From Icerya purchasi (lineage: Eukaryota > Arthropoda > Insecta > Hemiptera > Monophlebidae), in the NCBI GenBank assembly GCA_039619475.1, contig CM077115.1, positions 156,401,774 through 156,465,773 of the forward strand: DNA of 64,000 nt. The letters run 5' to 3'. Positions within the stretch are counted from its first letter, which is position 1; each line of letters begins with the position of its first letter. The notes beneath the pieces were generated by a model, which made no database searches, was not told the origin of the DNA, and saw only the letters and a list, made by a program, of their open reading frames with translations. Shown here piece after piece: positions 23,688 to 33,040 of the stretch. The translations under genes and the position numbers were made by a program.

Positions 23688-26600
23688 TTACAGGAATGCC
23701 CCTAATCCATTGCCCCTGACGAACTGGAAGACTGCACTTTGGTTCGCTTCTGAGTTTGAGAGAACATGGCTGAGGTTATCAAATCCGTGTCTCGTTCTGG
23801 AGGATTGGAATGCAGGGCAGTTTATAAGAACGTGCTCAACCGCCGGTGGCTCTTGTGCGCGACAGAAAGGACACGTGGTTGGAGGGTGAGCGCCTTCCAA
23901 CAGGTAGTCGTGGGATAGTCGCGTGTGGCCCAGGCGTAAACGGTTGAGCGCGCGATGATAAACTCGTAAGGTCCCCTGGGGGGGCCACCATGGCTCTACG
24001 GATTTCTTTATATTCTGGAGGTGGGATGGGGTGGAGATGTATTCTTGTTTCCACTGTTCCATTATTTGTATTTTTACAGCTTCTGATATTTGAGGGGGCC
24101 CAAGTATGCTTTGCGGACTGGGAGCTGTAATGGTTGATTGAGCTGCTGTGTTAACCCTTTCATTTCCTGGGATTCCCGCGTGACTTGGGACCCACAACAC
24201 TACTAGCTTATATCCCTTCGATTGTAGCCCCATGATGAGTGCCAAGACGTGGTTTATTAACCCCCTCCCCGGGGCTCCCCCTCCTAACATCTTAGCCGCC
24301 ACTAATGAATCTGTTATCATTAGGATGTCATGGATTGGCTCTGTGGACGCCAGGATCATTTCCAGACATAAGCGTATTGCATATAATTCGGCATCTAGGA
24401 TTGAGCAGTAATCGTTCAGACGGATGGTTGTCATTGCTCCCTTCACTTCGAAAGCGCACGCAGTTGGTGACATCCCCTCGACGGGTGCTGCTTTGGCCCC
24501 ATCTGTATAACATTGGATAGCGTTGCTGTACTGTCTTATTGTTTCGCACGCGTCTTGAGTAAGTTGCTCTGACATGCCGTAGGACTTATACTTTTGCAGA
24601 ACCGATAGGTTAACTGCTACAGGCTCAAGTTGCCACAGATGTAACGAGCCGGTAGCTGCTGCCTGGCACTCTGTGGAGTCGTTGACATTGACATTCTGAA
24701 GTAGCTTGGTGATAATTGGTAGTGGATCGTTAGTGAACGCTGCGAGTAAGGGGGTTTCGGGATGAATATAAGGCAGCTTTAGGAATGGAATATTGCACCG
24801 CAGGGTATGCAGGGAGCGATAGAATTTCAGTGGGGGAGAGCCCGTTAGTGCACAGATACTCCTACACGGTGTTGTATAATGGGCTCCGGTGATGATTCGT
24901 AGTGCAGAGTGGTGAATTGCGTCCAGTTTTTTCAGGTTACTTAGAGACGCTGAGGAGTACACCTGGCACCCATAATTTATTTTACTTAGGATCAAGGCTT
25001 TGTAAACATTAGAGATTAATTTGGGATGAATATTGAGTTGGGGATTGGAGAGGTATCGGATTATTGACAGTAACTTTATACATTCGGATTTTAGCTTATT
25101 AATGTGTAGGCGCCAAGTTAATCTGCTATCAAACTCCAGGCCTAGGAACCTGGCTGAAATACAGTTCGGAATTATGGTGTTGTTTATTTGGAAAGGAATC
25201 CTGTTGGTCACAGGCCGTCCCCTATAGAAATCGACACATACCGTCTTTGTAGAGGAAAAGTTTAGACCATTGACTTCTGACCATTTTTGGAGTTTGGAGA
25301 TAGTTTTCTGAAGGATTGTGTGAGATATGTGTGGATCACGAGACGCTAGGGAAATGCTAAGGTCGTCAATGAAGAGCCGGGCCGTTACTGGTGGCTGAAC
25401 ACAATCAGCAATGTCATTGATGTACATTATGAACAAGGTTACGCTAAGCGCAGAGCCTTGAGGTATGCCGTTCTCGATGCTCATTGCATCAGAGACTTGA
25501 GAGTCGATTCTGACCCGTATAGTTCGGTCTGACAAGTAGTTTTGAATGAATCTTATCATTCTACCTGTCACCTGCCATCTTCGTAGTTTGTTTATTAGGC
25601 CTTGCCGCCATAGGCGGTCATAGGCTTTTTCAATATCGAAGAATATGGTTATCAGGTGCTGACGACTTCTGAACGCAGATAAAATCTGCCTTTGAAGGCT
25701 CACCAGATGATTCAACGTTGATTTAGCCTTACGGCCTCCGGCTTGTATTGTGGAGAGGATATTTTTGGATTCACAAAAGGAGAGGAGACGTCTGTTGACC
25801 ATTTTATCCAGGGTTTTGGATAAGGTACTCATCAGTGAGATAGGACGGTAGCTACTGGGTAGTGAAGGATCCTTATTCTGTTTTAAAATCGGAATAACGA
25901 TTGCCTCTTTCCATGAGATCGGAATGTTACCTTGTTCCCAGATCTGGTTATAGATGTTTAGCAGATATAGCCTTGCCGCCGTGGGAAGGAGCTTTAGCAT
26001 GAAAGGATGGATGGAATCTGCGCCAGGTGCACTTGCCTTCAGCTTATTGTCTAAGACAAAATTTAACTCGGACAAGGAGAACGCTCGATCGTACCGATCC
26101 ATGCTGTTGGGTGGTAGGAGAGGAATGACATCTTTCTTATTTGCGTGGGACAAAAAGGATGATGAGTAGGAATTGGTTGAGGAAGCATCGGAGAAATGCT
26201 TTGCTAGTATGGACGCAACTGATGCCGTATCTGATATGATGTTGTTATTGGACTTGATATAGATTGGGGTTGATGGCCGCTGTCTTCCGTTAAGGAATTT
26301 TATTTTCCGCCAGGTAGATGCACTGGTCGACGCGTCATTAATTGACGACATGAAGGAAAGCCAGGCTTCATGTTTTTTCGCCCTGATAATGTGACGGGCT
26401 AAAGATCTATGCTTCTTAAATTCTATTAGATCCTGGTCAGCTTTTGTCGATTTATACTTTCTTAAGGCTCGCTTCCTGTTCGTTATTGCCTCTCTCACTT
26501 CGTCACACCACCAGGGGACCCTGCGTGGGTGCACAGCCGCGGATGACTTCGGGATTGTTGCTACTGCTGCTCTGAATAGAGCCTGTGTAAATGTCTTTAA

Positions 26601-27416
26601 GTTCTCTTCAATAGATGGGCCGGGCTCAGAATTTATGACTAGGCTCTCCTTGTAGCCTTTCCAGTCCGCTTTGTGAAACATGTACCTTTGCACGGTCGAT
26701 TGATTTCGAGGAGCCGACCGACAACTACCTATGTCAGGTGAAATTATAATGGGAAAGTGGTCACTGGAGTGGAGGTCATCCAAGACGCGAGACGAAATTA
26801 TTGGGTAAAGTGCGGTGGTGCAGAGGGCTAGGTCAATTGTTGAAAACGTCTTCGCCGTGGAGTCGAAATGAGTAGGACCTTTTAACGAAAGGAGAGCATA
26901 GTCGTTACTGACGAGAATATCCGTTATGACCGAGCCATGGTGATTTGTTGAAGCTGATCCCCAAATCGGGGAGTGGGCATTAAAATCTCCTAGAATTATT
27001 GACGGAGAGGTCAGCTGGTTTATGGTAGTGCATAGCTGTGGGTAGCTGACGTTGCTGCAAGGGGGTAAATAGAAATTGCATATGGATATTGCACTACCAG
27101 AAAATCCGGGTATTAAGACAGATATCGCTAGTGCTTGAAGATGCGTCGTTATCGTTATCAAATGAGCTGGGATTGAGACATGCACGAGCGTTGCCACGCC
27201 CCCGCAAGCTCGGTCACCCAAAGTGTAGTCTCTCTGGAAGGTGATATAGTTGGGAAAAATAGGGTCTAGGAGGGAAGTCAGATGTGTTTCTTGCAAACAG
27301 ATAACCGATGGGTTGTGGGTTGCGATTAGATATTCTAGTTCCGTTTTATTGTTGTGGAGGCCTCTGCAGTTCCACTGGAGTATGGTGCACTTACTTCGCA
27401 TTCCTGAAGACATCAT
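23688..27416 (-). CDS. LINE-A ORF2: AP endonuclease / reverse transcriptase / RNase H polyprotein
   Basis: About 1242 codons from ATG at 27416 to TAA at 23688-23690; a second Met codon follows directly. Endonuclease (about 10-230): QWNCRG, CLQETHL, ILGDFNAHSPIW (near 142), TIDLAL, SSDHFPI, so the Asn/Glu/Asp/His catalytic set is present. Reverse transcriptase (about 470-740): SYRPISLMSTLSKTLD, FFDIEKAYDRLW, GIPQGSALSVTLF and FIDD near residue 682. RNase H (about 967-1089): YTDGAK, LDAELYAI, MITDSLVA, WVPSHAGIPGNERVNTAAQ; the fourth metal-ligand Asp expected in GNExAD is Asn here. A C-terminal Cys/His motif, CPFCRAQEPPAVEHVLINC, lies near 1180-1203. The protein nicks target DNA and copies element RNA by target-primed reverse transcription. 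No stop or frameshift interrupts it. Confidence 0.92.
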   Translation of the reverse strand: MMSSGMRSKCTILQWNCRGLHNNKTELEYLIATHNPSVICLQETHLTSLLDPIFPNYITFQRDYTLGDRACGGVATLVHVSIPAHLITITTHLQALAISVLIPGFSGSAISICNFYLPPCSNVSYPQLCTTINQLTSPSIILGDFNAHSPIWGSASTNHHGSVITDILVSNDYALLSLKGPTHFDSTAKTFSTIDLALCTTALYPIISSRVLDDLHSSDHFPIIISPDIGSCRSAPRNQSTVQRYMFHKADWKGYKESLVINSEPGPSIEENLKTFTQALFRAAVATIPKSSAAVHPRRVPWWCDEVREAITNRKRALRKYKSTKADQDLIEFKKHRSLARHIIRAKKHEAWLSFMSSINDASTSASTWRKIKFLNGRQRPSTPIYIKSNNNIISDTASVASILAKHFSDASSTNSYSSSFLSHANKKDVIPLLPPNSMDRYDRAFSLSELNFVLDNKLKASAPGADSIHPFMLKLLPTAARLYLLNIYNQIWEQGNIPISWKEAIVIPILKQNKDPSLPSSYRPISLMSTLSKTLDKMVNRRLLSFCESKNILSTIQAGGRKAKSTLNHLVSLQRQILSAFRSRQHLITIFFDIEKAYDRLWRQGLINKLRRWQVTGRMIRFIQNYLSDRTIRVRIDSQVSDAMSIENGIPQGSALSVTLFIMYINDIADCVQPPVTARLFIDDLSISLASRDPHISHTILQKTISKLQKWSEVNGLNFSSTKTVCVDFYRGRPVTNRIPFQINNTIIPNCISARFLGLEFDSRLTWRLHINKLKSECIKLLSIIRYLSNPQLNIHPKLISNVYKALILSKINYGCQVYSSASLSNLKKLDAIHHSALRIITGAHYTTPCRSICALTGSPPLKFYRSLHTLRCNIPFLKLPYIHPETPLLAAFTNDPLPIITKLLQNVNVNDSTECQAAATGSLHLWQLEPVAVNLSVLQKYKSYGMSEQLTQDACETIRQYSNAIQCYTDGAKAAPVEGMSPTACAFEVKGAMTTIRLNDYCSILDAELYAIRLCLEMILASTEPIHDILMITDSLVAAKMLGGGAPGRGLINHVLALIMGLQSKGYKLVVLWVPSHAGIPGNERVNTAAQSTITAPSPQSILGPPQISEAVKIQIMEQWKQEYISTPSHLQNIKKSVEPWWPPQGTLRVYHRALNRLRLGHTRLSHDYLLEGAHPPTTCPFCRAQEPPAVEHVLINCPAFQSSRTRHGFDNLSHVLSNSEANQSAVFQFVRGNGLGAFL

Positions 27417-27471
27417 TTGAATTCTTATCACCCCGTGATCGTGCCTTGTATGCGGATTGCTGAACCCCCCA

Positions 27472-29289
27472 TTAGTTAGTCTGGGAACTGCGATCGTCGT
27501 CTGTTGTGTTCTCCGATTCAGAGGGTGTAAGTTTCAAATTCTTTATAATACGCGAGCATCTATTTTTGACGCTCCTACTCCCAAGGAATGGCTTTACCTG
27601 GGATAACATGTGCAATAATCCGTCTGTGTCCTGTGTGAATTGTTGGGCGTACTTAAGATAACTGGACGATGTGCTGATACGCTTTATGAACTTTTGGAAG
27701 TCGTTGTAATTGAGAATGAAGGGCACTTGGTTTTCTTCGAAAAGATGTTTTGCTCCTGCTACGATTTCCTCAATATCTGCTCTCTTCTTTTGCGCCGTTG
27801 GTCCTTCAGCTGTTTCTGTGTGCGCATCAGCGGGTAGGTGTTCCATTGGTACTTCTGCGTTGGCTGTGTCAGCAGTCTGTACTGGGCGTCCCTCAGGGTT
27901 GTAATTGTGGTTGTCTAGAATGATCCGTTTTGGAATAGAATGTGTAGGATATGTAGGCTCTTCTGCTCCTGCTTGACATTCAGGAGTTTTGGGATGCGGC
28001 CGTTTGAAGAGTGGGTTTGCTCTTTCGCTGTCCTCCTGTTGGCAGTTGGTTTGGTTCGCTGGGGTAATGATTTGGTGATCCGGCCGCTGTCCCGGTGCTT
28101 GGTGAGGACCAGTCATGCCTATCTGGCTTGTTATGGGGTCACTTGTTTGTTGTTTTTGGATATCGTGAGGAGGGGGATTCTCTTTTTGTGTATCTTGATG
28201 GGGCCTATTTTCGGAGGGATCGATAGGCACCTCCGGAAGAGGGCTTTCTGTTTGAACTACACTAGGGGGGTCTGTGTCCTTATTGCATGCAGGGCACATA
28301 TGGTTCTCCAAGAGGACGAAAATTCGGTGATCTCTTCCGTTATAGCTTATCAGAAATGACTCCGGTATGTTTGTACAGCTGGTGTGTTCGATGTGAAGCT
28401 GTCGTCGCCAGCTTAAGACGTGACCAAATTCAGCATCCATCGGATTTACCCGGAGGATTGCTATCTGTGACAGGGGTTTTATTGCCAGGTTACTGCTCAA
28501 GTACTGCAAAAGTTTGTCATTCGGAATGGTGGGGGATACATTTGACAACACCAACTTATTTGTTGGGTTCCGTAATCTACGCGCGGCGACTGGTTTCCCT
28601 CCGAGATAAATCGTTGCCCCTTTGGCAAACAGCAAGTTAGTTACTTCGGTGGAACTTAAGAACATCATTACCCTGTCTTGGCTGATTCTTGATCCGGCCA
28701 GAATATTTGATGCGCTACCTATCTGCTCCTTCAGCGCTACTAAATACTCTCTTATGGTGTGTGGAGCGATGTATGGGAATATGATTCCCTGCTCGTCAGT
28801 TATTGGTTGAACATTCGTTATTGGGACTATTCTTTTAGCAGCGAGAAATGGTGTCCTGTTTGTCGATTTTAACTTTTCCGAGAAGGATGATAAGAGCGGC
28901 TCTGTTTTGCCGGGCTGAGAAATATCACGCGATATGCCGGGTAGTGCTGGGAATTGGTCGTTATCAATTATCGGCGCGTCGCTTTCGGAAAGATCGAGAG
29001 ATAACGGGCTGTTCGTATTGTTATCAATAGTAGATGCAGCTGTACCTGAATTCGGGGCTGACTGCGGCAGTGTGTTAGTGGTGGCGGTCGGTTGTACGTG
29101 TTGAGTTAAATTAACAACGTTCGTCTTACCTGCATTGCTGCTGTTAATGATGTTACGGGTAGTTTTTGTCACACCGGTCGCATTGTCGAAGCGTCGTAGC
29201 GGTGGTGATGACGAGGGGCTGGTTGCGTTGAGGCTGCGCGCTGTGCTGCCTTGTGCGCGTGCGGGGGGAAGTTTCTTAGTCGCCGACAT
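27472..29289 (-). CDS. LINE-A ORF1, nucleic-acid-binding (gag-like) protein
   Basis: 605 codons from ATG at 29289 (rc) to TAA at 27472-27474. The N-terminal ~150 residues are Ser/Thr/Asn/Pro-rich. Residues about 165-335 look like the RRM-like region of LINE ORF1 proteins (FPYIAPHTIREYLVALK; KLVLSNVSPTIPNDKLLQYL). A lone MCPACNKD near residue 330 is all that is seen where related proteins have CCHC zinc knuckles, so the knuckle set is missing or reduced. A Pro/Gln-rich linker follows, then a predicted helical C-terminus (VPFILNYNDFQKFIKRIS). The family role is binding element RNA in the cytoplasm to form an RNP with ORF2 protein. ORF2 begins 55 bp downstream in another frame, implying reinitiation or similar coupling. 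Antisense open frames over this gene are shadows. Confidence 0.85.
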   Translation of the reverse strand: MSATKKLPPARAQGSTARSLNATSPSSSPPLRRFDNATGVTKTTRNIINSSNAGKTNVVNLTQHVQPTATTNTLPQSAPNSGTAASTIDNNTNSPLSLDLSESDAPIIDNDQFPALPGISRDISQPGKTEPLLSSFSEKLKSTNRTPFLAAKRIVPITNVQPITDEQGIIFPYIAPHTIREYLVALKEQIGSASNILAGSRISQDRVMMFLSSTEVTNLLFAKGATIYLGGKPVAARRLRNPTNKLVLSNVSPTIPNDKLLQYLSSNLAIKPLSQIAILRVNPMDAEFGHVLSWRRQLHIEHTSCTNIPESFLISYNGRDHRIFVLLENHMCPACNKDTDPPSVVQTESPLPEVPIDPSENRPHQDTQKENPPPHDIQKQQTSDPITSQIGMTGPHQAPGQRPDHQIITPANQTNCQQEDSERANPLFKRPHPKTPECQAGAEEPTYPTHSIPKRIILDNHNYNPEGRPVQTADTANAEVPMEHLPADAHTETAEGPTAQKKRADIEEIVAGAKHLFEENQVPFILNYNDFQKFIKRISTSSSYLKYAQQFTQDTDGLLHMLSQVKPFLGSRSVKNRCSRIIKNLKLTPSESENTTDDDRSSQTN

Positions 29290-29381
29290 GAATCGGCACA
29301 AGAACGATAATTACGATAATATACACACTATAAATTATTTAAACGCGATAAACACAGAACTACTTTACATGAATACTTTAA

Positions 29382-29461
29382 AAAGATATAATTGATTACA
29401 TCATTTTCTAATTCTTTCTGGATTTCTTAGTTGACGAGCTCAAAAAAAAAAAAAAAAAAAA
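29382..29461 (+). mobile_element. 3' end of LINE-B copy 4 beyond the LINE-A insertion, with poly(A)
   Basis: Begins with the right copy of the LINE-A target duplication and aligns with copy 1 at 3460-3525 (GATATGATTGACTCC...AATTGTTTCTGAGG). Ends in about 20 A. Confidence 0.6.
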
Positions 29462-29498
29462 ATGGAATACAAAAAAACAATATACTTAATAAAATTGA

Positions 29499-30674
29499 GG
29501 GAGATGTCGAATTGGCTCCCGAGTAAGATTTTGCTGGTCAAATTGGTTCCTGTAGATAAACTTGATTTTCAAGTTAACTGGTCGAATTGGTTCCCCCCAC
29601 TCTATTGATGTGTCAAGTCTATTCTTTTCAGTGGGGTGTCCTTTCTTACTAGCCTGAGATGAAACAATTCTTTCATCGCTGTTGTTATTGATGTTTGTTG
29701 TGTTGATGTTATTACTACCGTTCTCATTCTTCACATATGATCATTATGAGTGTCGTAACAGAACGACTGTTTCTCATTTGTATGCGAGTGAGATTGTTTT
29801 TCGATTTTATTCTTAATCAGTATTCGGTCTTTTGAGGATATAAGGTATGTTGCACTGTTTGTGTGTTTTGTTATTTATCAAAATATTACTTATTTACTCC
29901 GATTTATGATAGAATTTATTCTTAGCGAGAAAGGGAGAAAACTACTTGCAATGCACGATTATAAATTCGGTTACCAAAAAAAAAAAAAAAATTGGCAGAT
30001 GGGTTAGAAAGATGGATCTGGTACTAAACGAAAAGGAAAGTATGGATATCGAAAACTTCTTAATGAAAAATCATCGAAAATTATTCGCAGCGAAATTGTT
30101 TCCAACAGCAATGGTGAGCCACCGAATGCGAATGATTCGAATAGGTTACGGAGAAATATGCGTGCAGCTAAACAAAGAGAAATGCCTACGTTACCTAAAA
30201 AACTTATGTTACCCATGGATATATGTTTAAAATACTCTTTTCTTGTTACATTGCTAGCGATATCGCACATCTATAGTATGTTGCAAGCTGTCTTCAATTT
30301 GTGTATTATCTGTTTTACGAAAACAATCTGAACTGTAAATGGGAAATAAATAATAATACGCTTTACCAATGAATCAATGTTCACACACACACACACAGCT
30401 CAACTCCTGTGTACTTATTCACGATTTATATTTCAGTCTATATGTTCAAAGAAGACAAAAAAATCAAATGCAATCAGAGGTAAATTAAACGTCATTTCTT
30501 ATGCGAAATTCACCACTACTATAAAAATATCTTTTCTTTTTCGGAAAATATCACGTTTTAATCAAGCGCACAAACCCACGCTGATTCATCGATCATTCTG
30601 GTAACAATGGGAATCAATTCGACTAGCTAATGTAGTAATTCCAGTTTATTACGGGAACCAATCCGACAACATCC
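29499..30674. mobile_element. Non-autonomous DNA transposon, hAT-like by 8-bp target duplication
   Basis: Direct repeats AAAATTGA lie at 29491-29498 and 30675-30682. The imperfect terminal repeats are GGGAGATGTCGAATTGGCTC (left) and GGATGTTGTCGGATTGGTTC (right, reverse-complemented). The motif GTCGAATTGGTTCCC recurs three times near the left end (29509, 29539, 29582) and twice inverted near the right end (30609-30623, 30653-30667), like clustered subterminal transposase sites. No transposase is recognisable in the interior; short open frames there (for example 29946-30230) match nothing I know. Confidence 0.6.
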
Positions 30675-30682
30675 AAAATTGA

Positions 30683-31545
30683 CCGACTTCTTCACTAACC
30701 TTAAAAAAACGGAGTTTACTCGTATATCGCGTATATATTTTATTTTTATGTTTGCGGTTCAACTTTTCGTTATTCTCCCCATGTGTGCTCTTAAAGCTAT
30801 TTCCTCTTATTTCTCCTCTCACCCCTCTGACCTTTTTATCCTCCGTATTCGCTCTCTCATTCACACTCTTTTCTCACTTCACGCTATCTGCATTGATATG
30901 CTGTGGGTGGTCCCCAGTTAGAATAGGGATAGAGGGTAACGAAATATTCCTTGGCTCAGATTGCTGTATCCTCCCGCATTTTTTTCTCTAAAATTCCCGT
31001 TTCTAATTTACTCTCGTTGTGTAAAAAGTGTTTCATGTTAGATTTTGGTCAGATTTTTACGTTTCTTCCTTTTCTAATCAACCTTCCTCTTAAATTTTTC
31101 GATCCAACCTAATTACCCGGCCTTGGTTTTACGATTTTCCTTCGCTTCGCCGCTCCGTTATTGTCCCTATTATCCGTTTACGTCTGAATCATACTCTTCT
31201 TCCTTCCTCACGTTTTCGTTTTCATCTCGCTCTACCCCCTTAATTATCGTCTTGATTCCGACGACGAAGCCGTCTGTGATCCTGACCATATCCTCTTTGA
31301 ATGTTCATCCCTCGTGAACGAACACACGTCTTTCTACTCCAATCTGTTATCCACTGAAACTCTCTACTCCTTATTGTGCCTCGTATATCTCTTATCGTTT
31401 CCGCCGATCTCCGTTGTTCCTATCCTCAGTTCTTTTATTCTATCAATATTTGACACCGACTCTACATTTGATCTTTCTCCTTCGTGTCGTTTTTGGGCCG
31501 AGATCCTTTGTTGACATGCCCAAAGGGGGGTTAAAAAAAGAAAAA
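30683..31545 (+). mobile_element. LINE-B 3' fragment, copy 5
   Basis: +-strand relic. FSLHAICIDMLWVVPS (near 30870-30920) is the RNase H core end; CDPDHILFECSSLVNEHTSF (31278-31337) is the C-terminal zinc region with the HxxxxC spacing, followed by YSNLLSTETLYSLLC. Stops and frame changes interrupt it. It ends GCCCAAAGGGGGGTTAAAAA near 31518-31550. Confidence 0.7.
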
Positions 31546-31898
31546 AAAAAAAACTTTTGATTATTTAGACCGATTTTAAAGATTCGTTTATTTATTCGAA
31601 AGTTTTTCTAGCGCCAGTCAGTGATGACAGCATAATATAAGTGTACACAGACACTCAGCAGTCATCGGATAATGTTAAGAAAAAAGGGATACCTTTTCTG
31701 AAATTTTTCGTTAATATAACAAACTTGGCCGTCGTCCATATGATTCGGATGGTTCCTTATTAGATACTGCACCGATTAGCGGTGGTTCCATATGAATATT
31801 CAATAGTTGTTAAAATGAGCGTTAAAAAAATTAGCCGAAAAATTTTTTACAAAGTTCGTAATATTTCCTTTTTGTTATAGCTACTCAATATACAGTCT

Positions 31899-32415
31899 TT
31901 TTTTATTTTACCCTACCCTGAGCGCGCCAGCGACCTTGACCCGACAACAAGATAATTAAATAGATAGAACTAAATAGTCAGTCGGTCAGAAATGGAACTC
32001 ACAAAGAACAGCAGCAATGGAATAACTGAAGGCAATGGGAAGGAAAGAATATAGGTAGCGTTAAAGGGAGTAGGAAGACCCAAAACTAGAAGTTGGGCGT
32101 AAAGAAAGGAGCGTTCGTTAGAGAGTGCAGAACATTCGAATAGGATGTGATTTGAATCACAAATACAAGAAGGCTCAGAATTGTGAAGAGAGCAGAAAGG
32201 AGAAAGAGCTAAAGAAAAACGAAAGCGAGAAGAGGCGAGTAGAGAATGATTGATTCTAAGCCTAATTAAGGAAACAACCGTGGAACGACGACAGACAGGA
32301 ATAGAATGAAACCAAGGCAGGAAAAAGCCGGTTGAATAAGGCGGTAGTATGAATAATGATTAGAGAATAAAGATGGATACATGTCAGTCCAAAGTCTAGA
32401 ATAAACGACTTCAAT
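31899..32415 (-). mobile_element. LINE-B 3' fragment, copy 6 (recent, 5'-truncated)
   Basis: Minus strand, with its poly(A) end seen as a T run near 31897-31910. About 380 bp (32025-32405) is nearly identical to 37124-37505 of copy 8, with only scattered differences, so both stem from recently active sources. It covers the C-terminal tail and 3' UTR only. Confidence 0.8.
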
Positions 32416-32504
32416 ATTTCCTTTAAAAAAAAAAATTACTAAGAATGCGCTAAAAACACTAATAAAATTCGAAATATTTACGGATTACGATAGTTATTAT
32501 TATT

Positions 32505-32720
32505 TTTTTAATCGGTTCCTCAAAATAGACATTGGCTCAAGGAGAAGAAAAAGGATGAGAGGCGGAATCAGATGTTTACGCGATCAGATATAGAGGATAA
32601 AAAAGACCCAAGCGCTGGAATGATCACGATGGCAAGGAAAGAACAAAAGATGAAGCAGTTGGAAGACCTATTAACAGAAGAGAAGAGTCTAAGGAAGAAC
32701 GTTTGAAAGCGATACCGGTG
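32505..32720 (-). mobile_element. LINE-B 3' fragment, copy 7
   Basis: Its reverse complement matches copy 3 at 16240-16440 (TATCTGATCGCGTAAACAT; TTCTTCTCCTTGAGCCAATG). No coding capacity. Confidence 0.55.
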
Positions 32721-33014
32721 ATGATTATTCTTAAACGATATTAATTTCAATATTTTGTTTATAGAAAAAAAGAATATGGTTTTTTAATTGTTGCAATTTT
32801 TAAATTTGCTGCCGACTTTAAGAAACATTAAACGTTTTTTTATGTACGCTTGGAGGAAATGTCTACAAAATGAACATTTTATGCTTTGCTAAATTTCAAA
32901 AACAATGCTTACTCATTTTACGATATTTATTTTTTTAATGTAGCGAATGAGCAAAACGAGGAAATAATTCTTAGCTAATGCCCTAGCTCCCTAAAATAGA
33001 AAAAAAAAAATAAC

Positions 33015-33040
33015 ATATATATATATATATATATATAATG
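33015..33040. repeat. (TA)n microsatellite
   Basis: Uninterrupted TA dinucleotides. Confidence 0.95.

Larger units (their letters stand above)
23595..29381 (-). mobile_element. Apparently full-length I-group non-LTR retrotransposon (LINE-A)
   Basis: The element reads on the minus strand: about 92 bp of 5' UTR, ORF1 (29289-27472), a 55-bp spacer, ORF2 (27416-23688), about 75 bp of 3' UTR and a poly(A) seen as a T run near 23592-23611. Flanks carry a perfect 12-bp direct repeat AAAGATATAATT at 23583-23594 and 29382-29393, the target-site duplication. Both ORFs are uninterrupted over 605 and about 1242 codons, so the copy looks young. Domain order endonuclease, reverse transcriptase, RNase H, Cys/His motif places it in the I group of LINEs; the exact clade needs a tree. 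It is inserted inside an older LINE-B copy (see 23085-23582 and 29382-29461). Confidence 0.9.

Noticed and set aside
28287..28640. Open frames on the + strand opposite LINE-A ORF1 and ORF2 (for example 27940-28359, 28287-28640)
   Set aside because: They are antisense shadows of long, motif-bearing ORFs and have no recognisable domain.
29946..30230. 94-codon open frame inside the element at 29499-30674
   Set aside because: Overlapped by an equally long antisense frame, with no recognisable motif; insufficient to call a gene.
31880..32420. Target-site duplication for LINE-B copy 6 (TCAATAT on both sides)
   Set aside because: The short match is not positioned directly at both ends and could be chance in AT-rich DNA.
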